Assembly: GCA_963719885.1 (NCBI GenBank)
Contig: CAVRDP010000031.1
Coordinates: 186,001-250,000, forward strand
Direction of reading: 5' to 3'
Length of the DNA: 64,000 bases
Source of the DNA: JANXQG01 sp963719885
GTDB taxonomy: Bacteria; Planctomycetota; Planctomycetia; Pirellulales; Thermoguttaceae
Translations under genes and position numbers: made by a program
Notes under the pieces: generated by a model
What the model was told of the DNA's origin: nothing
The model's input: only the letters and a program-made list of their open reading frames with translations
Database searches by the model: none
Part shown: one piece after another, positions 45,863 to 55,813 of the stretch
Position numbering within the stretch: the first letter of the stretch is position 1
Layout: every line of letters begins with the position of its first letter

Positions 45863-47504
45863 ATGCCGGCAACACTGCGACTCTTGTCAGGCCCCGAAGC
45901 GGGCCGCCTTTACGAGTTCGGCGAGACGGAAATCGTGATCGGCCGGGACAAGAAGAGCTGTTTCGTGGTGCTGGAAAAGCCCGAAATCAGCCGCAACCAC
46001 GCCCGCGTCTACTTTCAGGGCGGCCGCTACTGGCTGAAGCGTACCGGCCGGAACCTGACGTTCCTTGAACGGCACGGATCTCGCGAAAAGCGCGTCCGCG
46101 GACCTGGCCGATGGGGACCGCATCGGGATCTGCGACCTGATGCTGGAGTTTCGTTGCGATTTGCCCGTGGCCGATGAAGAAGAGGTCGACGGCTCGTCGA
46201 GCATTTCCTGCAGCATGGATGCGCGGCCCGGCGTCGAGACGCTGACGCAGATCAACGCTGCCGACAAGTTGCGCGTGATGCTGCGGATCTTGGAAGCCCT
46301 GGGCCGGACCCTCGACAGGCCGGAGCTGCTGACGAACGTGATCGACGGCTTGCTCGACATCTTCCCGCAGGCCGGCCACGCCTTCGTCCTCTTGGCCGAC
46401 GGCGAGCGACTCGTGACGCAGGTGGACCGCGATCGGCACGACCCGGAACGCCGGGGCAAGTACAGCACGACGATCGTCCGCGAAGCGATGAAGACCCGTC
46501 GCGCAATCCTCAGCAACGATCTATCGCTGGAAAAGCCGGTGCCGCTGACCGAGAGCATCGTGTCGTCCCACATGCGGTCCGTGGTCTGTGTGCCGCTGCT
46601 CTCCCAGGGACTCGATCCGCTGGGCGTCATCGAGTTGGATGCTTTCGATCGCGAGGCCTGTTTTGGCGCCGAGGATCTGGAGCTTCTGAACTGCGTGGCG
46701 CGGCAGGTGTCGCTCTCGATCGAGTATTCACAGCTCCATCGCCGCCTGGTGCAACAGGCGCGTCTGCAACAGGAGTTGGACCTCGCGCGGGTCATTCAAC
46801 ACGCCTTCTTGCCGCACGCGATGCCGCTGCTGACCGGCTATGGCTTCTGGGCGTATTACCAGGCGACGGGCACGGTCGGGGGCGACTACTACGACTTCGT
46901 GCGGCTGCCCGACGGCCGGCAGGTCGTTCTTTTGGGCGACGTGGCGGGCAAGGGCATCCCGGCCGCCCTGATGATGGCCCGCCTCTCCGCCATCTGTCGC
47001 AGCGCACTGCTCGGTAGCGCCCGCAACCTGCGTCTTGCCCTTGACTCGATGAACCGGGAGATCCGCGCGGTGGCCAGCGAAGGCGGCTTCGTGACCCTCG
47101 CCCTATGCGTGATCGATCCCATGCGACATAAAGTCACTGTGGCCAGCGCCGGCCACATGTCGCCGATCCTGCGTCGCAACGACGGCACGCTGGATGAACC
47201 GGCCGGCGACGCGGTACGCGGATTTCCGCTGGGGTTCGCCGATCAGCCGGAGTGCAAGACTACCATCCGCACGATCGGCCCGGGGGAGTGCGTAGCGCTG
47301 TTCAGCGACGGTATCACCGATGCCATGGACGCGCGGCAGCAGGCGTACTCGATCGAACGCCTCCGCGCGGGAATCGCCGGCATGACGACGACCGATCCGG
47401 CCGCCGTCGGCGAGGCTTTGCTGGCGGACGTCCAGAGTCATTCGGCCGGCCAGCCTCAAAGCGATGACATGGCGATGGTCGTCTTTGGCCGGCTGGCATC
47501 TTGA
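45863..47504 (+). CDS. FHA-GAF-PP2C (RsbU/SpoIIE-type) phosphatase, one frameshift
   Basis: The joined product has about 546 residues. An FHA domain (residues 1-95: GRDKKSCFVVLEKPEISRNHARV) would bind phosphothreonine. A GAF domain (about 135-290, SVVCVPLLSQGLDPLGVIELD) senses a ligand. The PP2C phosphatase has VGGDYYDF, LLGDVAGKGIPAAL and LFSDGITDAMD as metal sites. One extra T at about 46064 breaks the frame inside the FHA domain; without it the text is TFLNGTDLAKSASADLADGD. It probably dephosphorylates the STAS protein encoded upstream in answer to a signal read by GAF and a phosphorylated partner read by FHA. Confidence 0.85.
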
Positions 47505-47505
47505 G

Positions 47506-47694
47506 GGTGGGAACGGCGAATACGCCAAGGCCCTTGAATGGCAGCAGAAGGCCATCGACCTCACCAAGAGCGACGAGATGAAGCTTCGCTACCTGGCCCG
47601 CGTGGAGCTCTTCAAGCAAGGAAAGCCGTTCCGCTTGGATCCGAAGACCGCGACGCAAGTTCCCGCCCCGAGCGTGGTCAAGGCCTCGAACTGA
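47506..47694 (+). pseudogene. C-terminal remnant of a TPR protein
   Basis: Starting just after the phosphatase stop, a 62-codon frame encodes NGEYAKALEWQQKAIDLTKS and ARVELFKQGKPFRLDP, the last TPR and tail seen in planctomycete TPR proteins. There is no start codon in the right place. The bases from 47695 to 47909 hold nothing recognisable. Confidence 0.55.
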
Positions 47695-47909
47695 AGGACA
47701 CGCTAGGAATGCGACCCTCTGTCGTCCAGTTGTGGATTGCCACTTGCTTTTCTTGTGCATTGTCGACACGTCCGACGCGATCACGTCGCCGGGCGCCGTG
47801 GCAACGCGGCCCGCCGCCGGCGTCCACGCCATCGACCTGTACTTTGCCGGTGCTTGAGGCTTGTCCCCAATCTGTGCGGGGCGGGACAAGCAAAGCGGCG
47901 TGCCGGGAG

Positions 47910-49665
47910 TCAGTTTCGCATCTTGCGATACGCCGTCGACAACCAATGGCGATCCAGAGTAATCGATACGATCGAGTACTTGGACAATTCGTCAAGTTTG
48001 TCTCCCGCCGGCATTTGCAACCCATCGGGGAACAGTTTCTCGGCGAAGAGATCGTTGAACTTGCGCGAGACGAATTTCATGGCGTCGCCCAGGTCTTCCC
48101 TTCCCTGGCAATGCAGGGAAAAACGATCCCGGTAAAGCACCGCTTCATTCTCTTCAACTTTCGGTCGATATCGCGCGCTGACCTGAAAGGGAACGGCGAC
48201 GAGCTTTTTATCCAGCCTCATCTGGGTAAAGTTGAGCTGAAACTCGATCCCGTCAGGCGAGTATTTCGTGGATGCCGGCGACTGCCAATCCCAGCGGACC
48301 GACCATCGCTGCGGATCGGCCCCGATGAAGAACTCGGGTGAATTGGTACCCGTAATCTCCTTTTGCAGACGCGCGAAACTAACATCCGTCCACGTCGTCC
48401 CGCCCAATGCTCGACCCACGACGTGCGCGAGCACCGAGTCGTGCGCGGCTATGGAAAAATCCTCCCCTTCTCTCAAGGTCGCCTGCGTTAGCCCGGGGCT
48501 GGCGTTGAGTTCCTCGAAGGACGGCAGCGTCATGCCGATTCTTGCCTCGCCGCCCACGAGTGCCGATTCCCAGGCCGTTGGATAAAAACCCATCCGAACC
48601 ATCAGGTCCGTATAAGGCCTGGCATTGGCGTTCAGCCCATCCACCTGTTCGTTGATTTCCTGGGACATCGCCTGTCGAAGCTTCCGCGCGATGATCTGTT
48701 CGCCTTCGTGATTGGCGAGATTCTGGCGTCGCTGCGCCCCGTTCCATACCATGCCCCGCCGGACTCCCGGACGACCGGCAATCCCTGTCAACGTGCTTTG
48801 CGAATTCACCGACGGCGAATAGATCTCGGAGCGAAAAGACTTTCCATCCCATGCGATGAAGGCCAAGCCGGATACTACCGAGGAAGAACTGCCGTAAATC
48901 GTAAAGGGGCCTTTGCTGCTCAGCGTATTCGGAGCAGAGACGGTTCCGTGCACCTCCAACCGCAATTGCAGTGCACCATGCCGTTGGCCGGCGGACGCCG
49001 TAGTTTCGGCCACCATCGTCGATTCGGCGGTGACGTCAGCGCCTTGAATCCTGTTCCGGCTGGTCTCGGTCCGGGTTCTTTTCTTGGAGAACGTTTTAAG
49101 CTGCTCGTCGATCGCTTCGCGGCGGAACTTGAAGATTACGTGCGAACTGTTGAAGCCTGCGCGAACCGCTTGCAAAAGTGCCGGGACTTGTCCACGCAGG
49201 GAGAGCCATCGCACCGCCGCGCTCATCTCCCCCGCGTCTACGTCCTCGCCCGCCAGGACTCGCTTGAGCACGGCGACGCAATCGATGAATCGTCGACCGG
49301 CAAGGCCCGTGTCTCGCCGCAGAGAAACGTGCCGCTCCAATGCTTGCCGGACACGGACAAAGGCCGGGTGTTCCAGCCCGCTGACATTGCGATAAAATTG
49401 CGACGTCGATATTCTCGAGCGTCGCGACGGAAACGGCCCTCCCCTCAAGCATGGGGGCCGCCCATTCGTCCCAGTGCAAATAACGTTTCCAGCCGAGCGG
49501 ATCGGCGGCGGGTCCGCCCGTTAGCGATTCCAACTCTCTTAAAGACGCCGTCATGCTGCGGCTAGCCGCCGCTTCGGCACGCAGGGCAGCCTCTGCATCG
49601 AACGACTCGGCACAGGACAGATTCAAGAAGGAGAAGCAAAAAACAGCAAAGGCAACGATCTTCAT
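47910..49665 (-). CDS. Large secreted hypothetical protein, one frameshift
   Basis: The joined product is about 585 residues. It has a signal peptide (MKIVAFAVFCFSFLNLSCA) and then a helical N-terminal region (ALRAEAAASRSMTASLREL). A long mixed region follows, with QALERHVSLRRDTGLAGRRF, LRLEVHGTVSAPNTLSSKGP and RWSVRWDWQSPASTKYSPDG. The frame changes near 49395, where TLENIDV should continue as QFYRNVSGLEHPAFVRV. I know no named domain. It starts four bases after the end of the redoxin/cytochrome/monooxygenase gene on the same strand, so the two are very likely one operon, and GC is lower than in core genes. Confidence 0.6.
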
Positions 49666-49669
49666 TTCT

Positions 49670-51634
49670 TTATTTTGCCCCCACGGCCTTCTTAACGTGC
49701 AGGCGCGGATCATTGTCCTCGAGGACTTCATACAAGAACAGCGTATTGAACATTTCCTGGACCGTTTGTTGTCCCCACACCACGTCGACTTGGGGATCCG
49801 GGTTCCGGGGATTGTCGCGCGGTATTGTCCCAAGACGCCGTGGCCAGAATGGCTTGCGTTGGCCTGACGAGAATCGGTTCCTGGAAACGATAGAGTTTTT
49901 CCCAACCGAAATCCCAAACGGGGACGGAAAGAATTTCCTCGCCATGGTCCCGCATGCCTGCCGCGGAAGTCCTGCATGTCCCGTGGATTGACCGCACCGG
50001 CATTCACCAGTTCCAAGCGAAAGCTCTTGCCGCGGACGTGCATGTGCGGCTCCATGGCATGGATCAGGACCGCTTTGCCGTCGGTGTGACTGCCGAAATG
50101 ATAAATGTCCTCGAGGGTATGGTTCTCGATATTGGCGGGAATCACCAGGTCCGCCCGCTTTCTGAAGGAATACCAGACCTCGAGTTCCAGGTCCGGCTTG
50201 GACTTTGCGAAGCGGATGGCCACCTCGGATTGATCCTGAACGCTCTTGCCGTTGGGCGTGTAATGCATCTCCAGCATCAAATTCGACCCTTGGGGCAGAC
50301 GCATGGCCACCCGTTTTCCCGCCACGCGGGCGGCTTGGATGTAGTTCGAGTAGATGCGGGCGTTTTCGAACGTATTGCCGGGCGCATAGCTGCCAAGCTG
50401 CCGCGCATTTTCGATGGACAATCCATACAGCCGCAATTGATCGAGGGGGCTGACTTTTCCGGAAAGCGTCGTGCCGTGAAACTCGTGAATCTGAATGTGA
50501 TGCACGACTTGCGGGGCCCCGGGCTGCGCCTCGATGGCTTCGATCCAGCGGTCGTCGTCAAATCCCCTGCCCCCGTTGATCTCGATGGGAACATAAACAT
50601 AGTCGATAAATCCGCCGGCCGGGACCGTAATCGGCGCGGGCATCGTGAACACAAAGTCCGGTTTTCCAATGCCCCACTCATTGCGCTTCGGCCACGTCTT
50701 GGCCTCGGGCGCATTGGCTGGATTTCCCAGTTTCATCCCATTTCGGATCCAAGCGATGATGGTATCACTTTCTTCGCTGCGCAGCTCCTCGCTTCTGGCA
50801 AACCCGTGCGGAGACGATCCTGGCCAGGGCGGCATCCGTCGATCCACCACGACTTCCTCGATCATCCCGCTGTAATCGCAGATTTCCTTGTACGTCGTCA
50901 AAGGCATTGGCCCCACGGCTCCCTCATGGTGGCAAACTTCACAGCGGTTTTGGAAAATGGGGGCCGCATCCTTATAGAAGGTAACATGGGGATAGTCCCT
51001 CCTCAACGGCGAAATCATGCAGCCCACGGCGGGCAAGCGCGGCACGGCGACTTCCTTGCCCGCGAGAATCGCGTCCAGCGCATTTTTGACGAAGCGGCGC
51101 ATCGGTCTTGGTTTTATCGAACCTTGAGTCAACTGGTCATCCAGCGGTCCCTGATACTTGACGTTCCACTTGGAATCGAAAACGATCGTCTCGGAGAGTC
51201 GCGAGAGATGATAGCGTTTGACGAATTCAAGTTTCGCATCGAAGAGCACGCGAAAGGGGATCAGACTGTGCAAGGCGTGGGCGGCCATCCGCTTTGCGCC
51301 CAAATCCGGTGTTACATAAACTCCCAGAAAACGCACGCGATCGCCCGGATACTTGGGGAAATCGAGGGGCCGTCCCTTCCTGCTCTTTCTTGAAACTGTC
51401 GTACTCGTTATAGAGTTCAACGAACGGACCCAAACTTAGCTTCACCACCGGACAATGCTCATCGAGCAGCATGACCACGATCGCTGCGGTGCGGGCATCC
51501 TTGAATTCCGTCAAATAATGAGCAGTGCCATAAATATCACGAAGCTCGGGAGGATCGTTCCCATCGTCGCCGAAGCTTGCGCTGGCAAGGCCCCAGGCAA
51601 GAAAGCCGACGAACAAGCCAATCGCCATTCGCAT
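49670..51634 (-). CDS. Secreted redoxin - cytochrome c - copper monooxygenase-like fusion, about three frameshifts
   Basis: The joined product is about 650 residues. It has a signal peptide (MRMAIGLFVGFLAWGLASAS), a thioredoxin-like domain with DEHCPVVKLSLG and GDRVRFLGVYVTPD, and a haem-binding CEVCHHEG (CxxCH) followed by DRRMPPWPGS. Then comes a copper type II, ascorbate-dependent monooxygenase-like part with VVHHIQIHEFHG, LEMHYTPNG and MEPHMHVRG as candidate His and Met ligands. Frames change near 51390, 50000 and 49800; the last frame ends FLYEVLEDNDPRLHVKKAVGAK. The architecture is known from planctomycete and related genomes, without assigned substrate. Confidence 0.75.
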
Positions 51635-51795
51635 GCGGGTACTCCTCTTCGTGATGAAGCAATCAATGATGCGAGTTGATGCCCGACGTCCCTAATTCTG
51701 GCGTGGAGTCGATCAAAGTCAAGAAGTGCCGGTCGGTGCTAAGGTTCGGCCCTACTCGCCCTGGCTTTCAGGGGAATCTTGCTTCCCCTGACCGA

Positions 51796-53781
51796 TCATT
51801 CCTCTTCGTCCCTGGGGACCACGGGCAACTCAACCGTGATACGGGCGCCTTTGCCCGCCGCGCTGCGGATGCTGCACTTTCCGTTCAGCAGTCTTGCGCG
51901 TTGTCTAATGCCTTCCAGCCCGAAATGACTTTTCGGAATGGCCTTGGGGTCGAACCCCACGCCCCAATCACGAATCTCGATACGAACACGATCCCCTCGT
52001 TGGAGGAGGCTGATCTGAACCTTTTCGCTCTTGCTGTGCTTGCAGGCATTGGTCAGGGCCTCCTGGGCAATCCGGTAGATGGCGTTTTCCAAGGTCGGGT
52101 CCAGTCGGTCAAAAGCAACTCGGGTATGCGAAGCGATCCTGAGCCCTGTGCAACGGATTTGCTCATGTACAAGGTGAGAAATGGCTTCCGCGACGCCTGC
52201 TTCGTCGAGGACCGGCGGCCTGACATCGGCGATCAGGCGGCGGGCCTCAAAATGACTCTGTTGAAGCATCGTCAGTCCCGCATGGAATGCGTTTGCCGCT
52301 TGCTTGGCCTGCGTGTCCTTCAAATGATCGTAGGCTTGGAACTGCATGAGTGCCCCGGCCAACTGCTGGGCAAGTCCATCGTGGATATCGTAGGCGATGA
52401 GCTGCCGTTCGTTATCGCTGGATCGAAGCATGTCCCTGAGATGGCGATGTTCCTTCGCCAAGGCCTCCTCGGCCCGCTTCCGTTCGCTGATGTCACTGAT
52501 CACGACCCCCGTGCGAAAAGGATTCCCGTTCTCGTCCCGAATCAGGAATGTGCTTTGCTGAATCGGGATCGCATTCCCGTGGCGTTGCAAGACCTTGGTT
52601 TCGGTGTGCAAGTATTCTTCTCGCAGCAAAGCGGGAATCATTTCATCCCTTCGCCTTTGCAAGTAGTCCTCGGGATAATACGCGGATATGTTCTTGTCAA
52701 TCACATCTTCGAGCTTCTCTTCGCCCAGTAGCCGACACAATATGGGGTTTGCATAAGCGATTGTGCCATCAAGATCCGCCATGCCGAAGCCCACTCCAGA
52801 AGCGTCAATGAACTTGCGGAAAATGTCGAGGTTCTCGTTCGCCTTCGCCAGTTCCGTAGTACGCTCCTTCACCCGTTGTTCCAATTCGTCGTGGGCCTTC
52901 TGCAACGCCTCTTCAGCCCGTTTTCGCTCGGTGATGTCTTCGATCATGCCGATCGTGCCTATTGGCCTGCCCGCTTCATCGTACATCAGCGAAACCGTCA
53001 ATTGACAGTGCACGGTTCGGCCATCTTTGCGAAGATAGCGTTTCTCCAAGTGGCAATATGGCATTTCGCCATGCCAGAGGCGAGAAAAAAGCGGGGAATC
53101 CCTTTCCCAGTCATCGGGGTGGGAGATGCCCGCCAGACCAACGGCAATGATTTCGCCTTCCGAATAGCCAAGCATCTCGCAGATACCCCGGTTGGCATGC
53201 TGGATACTGCCATCCGTGCCCCCTAAGAGAATTCCAATCGGCCCTTCCTCAAAGACTTTGCGGAATCGCTCTTCGCTCTTCTGAAGTGCCTGCTCGGCGC
53301 GCTTCTGGTCATCGATGTCCATCGCACTGCCAAACCAGCCGAGGATCGTCCCGTTGGCATCCCGCTGCGGAATTGCTCGGGCCAGATACCAATGGTAGCT
53401 GTCGTCCGACGCCCGATGAAGCCGGTACTCCGCCTGATAGATATTTCCCCCGGGCACGTCTTCTCGCACCCTTTGGAGAGCCCATGCCACGTCATCGGGA
53501 TGCAGGGCCTTCATCCATCCGTTGCCTTGGGCTTCTTCGGGGGTCTGCCCAGTGTACTCCTGCCAGCGGCGGTTGCAATCAATCTGCCTTCCTTCGGCAT
53601 CACTACGCCAGACCGGATGAGGAATTGCCTCCGCCAACAAACGATATCGTTCTTCGCTTTCCCGCAACGCTTTCTCGGCCAGTTGCTGGTTGGCCAGGGA
53701 TTCTTCCAAGACCGCAACCCGCCGCCGCGCTTCTGCCAGTTCTTCCAGCAGTTCTTGCTTGCTCTTGTCCTGATCCATCAT
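51796..53781 (-). CDS. PAS-rich sensor histidine kinase, HisKA_3 (NarX/DesK-type)
   Basis: The protein of about 661 residues starts with a coiled coil (residues 2-45) followed by three PAS/PAC units. The PAC ends read GWFGSAMDIDDQKRAEQALQ, IGTIGMIEDITERKRAEEAL and TGVVISDISERKRAEEAL. Then come a HisKA_3 dimerisation helix with the phospho-His in IAYDIHDGLAQQLAGAL and an HATPase domain (ENAIYRIAQEALTNACKHSK, IRDWGVGFDP). No membrane segment is seen, so it senses a cytoplasmic or redox signal. No NarL-type response regulator lies next to it. Confidence 0.88.
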   Translation of the reverse strand: MMDQDKSKQELLEELAEARRRVAVLEESLANQQLAEKALRESEERYRLLAEAIPHPVWRSDAEGRQIDCNRRWQEYTGQTPEEAQGNGWMKALHPDDVAWALQRVREDVPGGNIYQAEYRLHRASDDSYHWYLARAIPQRDANGTILGWFGSAMDIDDQKRAEQALQKSEERFRKVFEEGPIGILLGGTDGSIQHANRGICEMLGYSEGEIIAVGLAGISHPDDWERDSPLFSRLWHGEMPYCHLEKRYLRKDGRTVHCQLTVSLMYDEAGRPIGTIGMIEDITERKRAEEALQKAHDELEQRVKERTTELAKANENLDIFRKFIDASGVGFGMADLDGTIAYANPILCRLLGEEKLEDVIDKNISAYYPEDYLQRRRDEMIPALLREEYLHTETKVLQRHGNAIPIQQSTFLIRDENGNPFRTGVVISDISERKRAEEALAKEHRHLRDMLRSSDNERQLIAYDIHDGLAQQLAGALMQFQAYDHLKDTQAKQAANAFHAGLTMLQQSHFEARRLIADVRPPVLDEAGVAEAISHLVHEQIRCTGLRIASHTRVAFDRLDPTLENAIYRIAQEALTNACKHSKSEKVQISLLQRGDRVRIEIRDWGVGFDPKAIPKSHFGLEGIRQRARLLNGKCSIRSAAGKGARITVELPVVPRDEEE

Positions 53782-53856
53782 CGCCGATCCGGTGCTTTCC
53801 TGGTGCCAGGCCCACAACGGCGGAGCCCGGTGCGACCATTGTAGCCGATCGGGGCG

Positions 53857-54027
53857 TTATTTTGGAGGGCTGCAAATGCCTTCGACTTGATAGAGCACCA
53901 TCACTGCTCCCGCCGGGTCTTCGATAACGATGTACCGCTTCGAGTGGCGACAGACTACCTGGCCGCCCATCCGCTCGCAAGCGTCAATGCTCGCCTTCAA
54001 ATGACCGAATCCATTGCTGCCTCCGAT
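53857..54027 (-). pseudogene. VOC (glyoxalase-like) C-terminal remnant
   Basis: A frame without a start codon, opened by a stop at about 54030, encodes HLKASIDACERMGGQVVCRH and then YIVIEDPAGAVMVLYQ, the closing strand pattern of VOC-superfamily proteins (DPxGAxxxL). The stop is at 53857-53859. The first two thirds are missing. Confidence 0.5.
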
Positions 54028-54444
54028 TCATTTTGGCTTTTCATTCGTCTGAGCAATGTCGATTTCAAAATCATTCAGGTCAATTTTGTATCCCTCCGCA
54101 GTCCAGCGTTTACAATCGTTTTCGATTCCTGTGCGAATTTTCGAACCGATGTTGTCGAACCACGCTTGTCCAAGAGGATTGTTCGCATAACGTCCCACGA
54201 CTTTGAAACGAACCTTGCCATTGACCCACGCGCGGCCAATGCTGACAAAGTGCGTTGGAATACCGTTGTCACGGTAGGATGCCGTGAGGTTGACGAAAGC
54301 CCACTCCTCAAAACTCGGTTGGTAGATTTGCGTTGCTGTCGATTGAGGCAGATCGGCCCGAACTCCTGACCGCATCGCATGGACCACAACAATCAGGAGT
54401 GCGAATACTCCAAGTGACATCACGAAGAACCTGTTCCACTTCAT
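54028..54444 (-). CDS. Small secreted or membrane-anchored hypothetical protein
   Basis: The 138-residue protein begins MKWNRFFVMSLGVFALLIVVVHAMRSGVRA, a signal peptide or single anchor, and continues with ATQIYQPSFEEWAFVNLTASYRDNG and GRAWVNGKVRFKVVGRYANNP. It is lower in GC than its neighbours. AGAAGGAGAAAC lies before ATG 54444. I recognise no family. Confidence 0.6.
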   Translation of the reverse strand: MKWNRFFVMSLGVFALLIVVVHAMRSGVRADLPQSTATQIYQPSFEEWAFVNLTASYRDNGIPTHFVSIGRAWVNGKVRFKVVGRYANNPLGQAWFDNIGSKIRTGIENDCKRWTAEGYKIDLNDFEIDIAQTNEKPK

Positions 54445-54486
54445 CAAGTTTCTCCTTCTCAAGAGTTCAATCTTGAGCAAGAAGGG

Positions 54487-55749
54487 CTAATAACGCCGGT
54501 ACTTCTTGAGGATCGTCACGTACAGATCATATTTCTTGTCGATCGTCGTGGGCGGCAGCTTCATCTCGAACTCCGCGTTATTGACGTCGATCCGCTTCGG
54601 GCTGAAGAGCTCGGCGTAAGGAATCTCCTTCTCTTTCTGCTCGTTCCGCTCACCCAAAATCTCTTTCAAGACCACCTTCTCGATGATCCATTCGCCGTCC
54701 AGATGCTCCTTGATCGTCAGCGGCACGGCGATCGGATCGCCCTTCTCGGTCTTGAAGTTCTGCAAGCGGTAGCGGTAGCGGGTCCGCAGGTTGCGGAACT
54801 GGGGCTTCGTAACGCCTTCCTTGCCGTCGATCGTGAACCGCGGGACGGTGATCTCGTCGAAGGCCGCCTTGGGACCGCCCTCGGGATCCATCGTGAAGCG
54901 TTCGACCTTCACGTCCTGGGCCACGCCCACATACAGGTCCAGCGGGGCGAACAGCGGCGTATACTGGGCCCAGTCCTCCCCCAAGAACGCCTGGCTGCGG
55001 ACCGCGGCGCCCGCTTGCGGGTCACCGTCGCTCTTCGGCTCCTTGATGAACAACCGCATCTTGCCGTAGGGCAGCGGGAATCCGCCCATGAGATTTTCCT
55101 TGTCGTTGGTCAGGCGGTAATACATCCGCGTCTTTTCCTGGTCCACCGCGGCGTCGAAGACGTAACGCTTGGCAATGGGTACGTCGGCGAACTTGGCAGC
55201 CAGCATCCGCTTCCGCTCGCCGTCGTTGAAGTACCGCACCGTGGTTTTGCCCACGCCGGGCTGCACGATCGTCTCCCCGAAACTCTCGCCCGAGGTGTTC
55301 GTGACCGTCATGTAGACCTGCAGGAGCAGCTTCTTTTCGTCGTTCTCGACGACCCCTTGGTAGCTCGGCTCGGCAGCCATGTTGGCGATGAGGTACGAGA
55401 TCCGCACCACGGCCGGGCCGGCCTGCCCGGCACTGACGGTCCAGTACAGGGCGTTCTCGTTGGGCGGATAGTTGGTGTTGAGCACATTCACCTCCCCGTC
55501 GGCACGGATGACGCGGAAGACGATCGAGTCCTTGTCGATATTGATGTTCGCCCAGGAGAAATCGACCTGGTTACGGCCGGCCTGGAGGTTCACGGTCCGC
55601 TCTTCCTCGACGAGCGTATAGCGGCCGTTCTGGATGTCGATCCGCACGCTCTCCCGTTCCGGCAACGTGGTGAGCTTGATGCGGGCTTGGGCGGGGATGG
55701 CCGCCAGCAGCAAAGTGCTGGCCAGCGCGACCGCAAGAGTGGTTCTCAT
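54487..55749 (-). CDS. Secreted DUF4139-like protein, paralogue 2
   Basis: The 420-residue protein has a signal peptide (MRTTLAVALASTLLLAAIPAQA). It opens with IKLTTLPERESVRIDIQNGRY, close to the opening of the next gene upstream (VDLVTLPTREGTQLTIYN). The body is beta-rich with MTVTNTSGESF, RYVFDAAVDQEK, and NFKTEKGDPIAVPLTIKEHL near the C-terminus, the layout of DUF4139 proteins (mucoidy-inhibitor A-like), though the usual N-terminal half is altered. Function unknown. It is 64 bases from its paralogue on the same strand. Confidence 0.7.
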   Translation of the reverse strand: MRTTLAVALASTLLLAAIPAQARIKLTTLPERESVRIDIQNGRYTLVEEERTVNLQAGRNQVDFSWANINIDKDSIVFRVIRADGEVNVLNTNYPPNENALYWTVSAGQAGPAVVRISYLIANMAAEPSYQGVVENDEKKLLLQVYMTVTNTSGESFGETIVQPGVGKTTVRYFNDGERKRMLAAKFADVPIAKRYVFDAAVDQEKTRMYYRLTNDKENLMGGFPLPYGKMRLFIKEPKSDGDPQAGAAVRSQAFLGEDWAQYTPLFAPLDLYVGVAQDVKVERFTMDPEGGPKAAFDEITVPRFTIDGKEGVTKPQFRNLRTRYRYRLQNFKTEKGDPIAVPLTIKEHLDGEWIIEKVVLKEILGERNEQKEKEIPYAELFSPKRIDVNNAEFEMKLPPTTIDKKYDLYVTILKKYRRY

Positions 55750-55813
55750 GACTTTGATCCTTTCTGAAGTCTGGTGTTTGGGTAGGCAGGAACGGCAGTG
55801 TGGAAGGGGTCCA

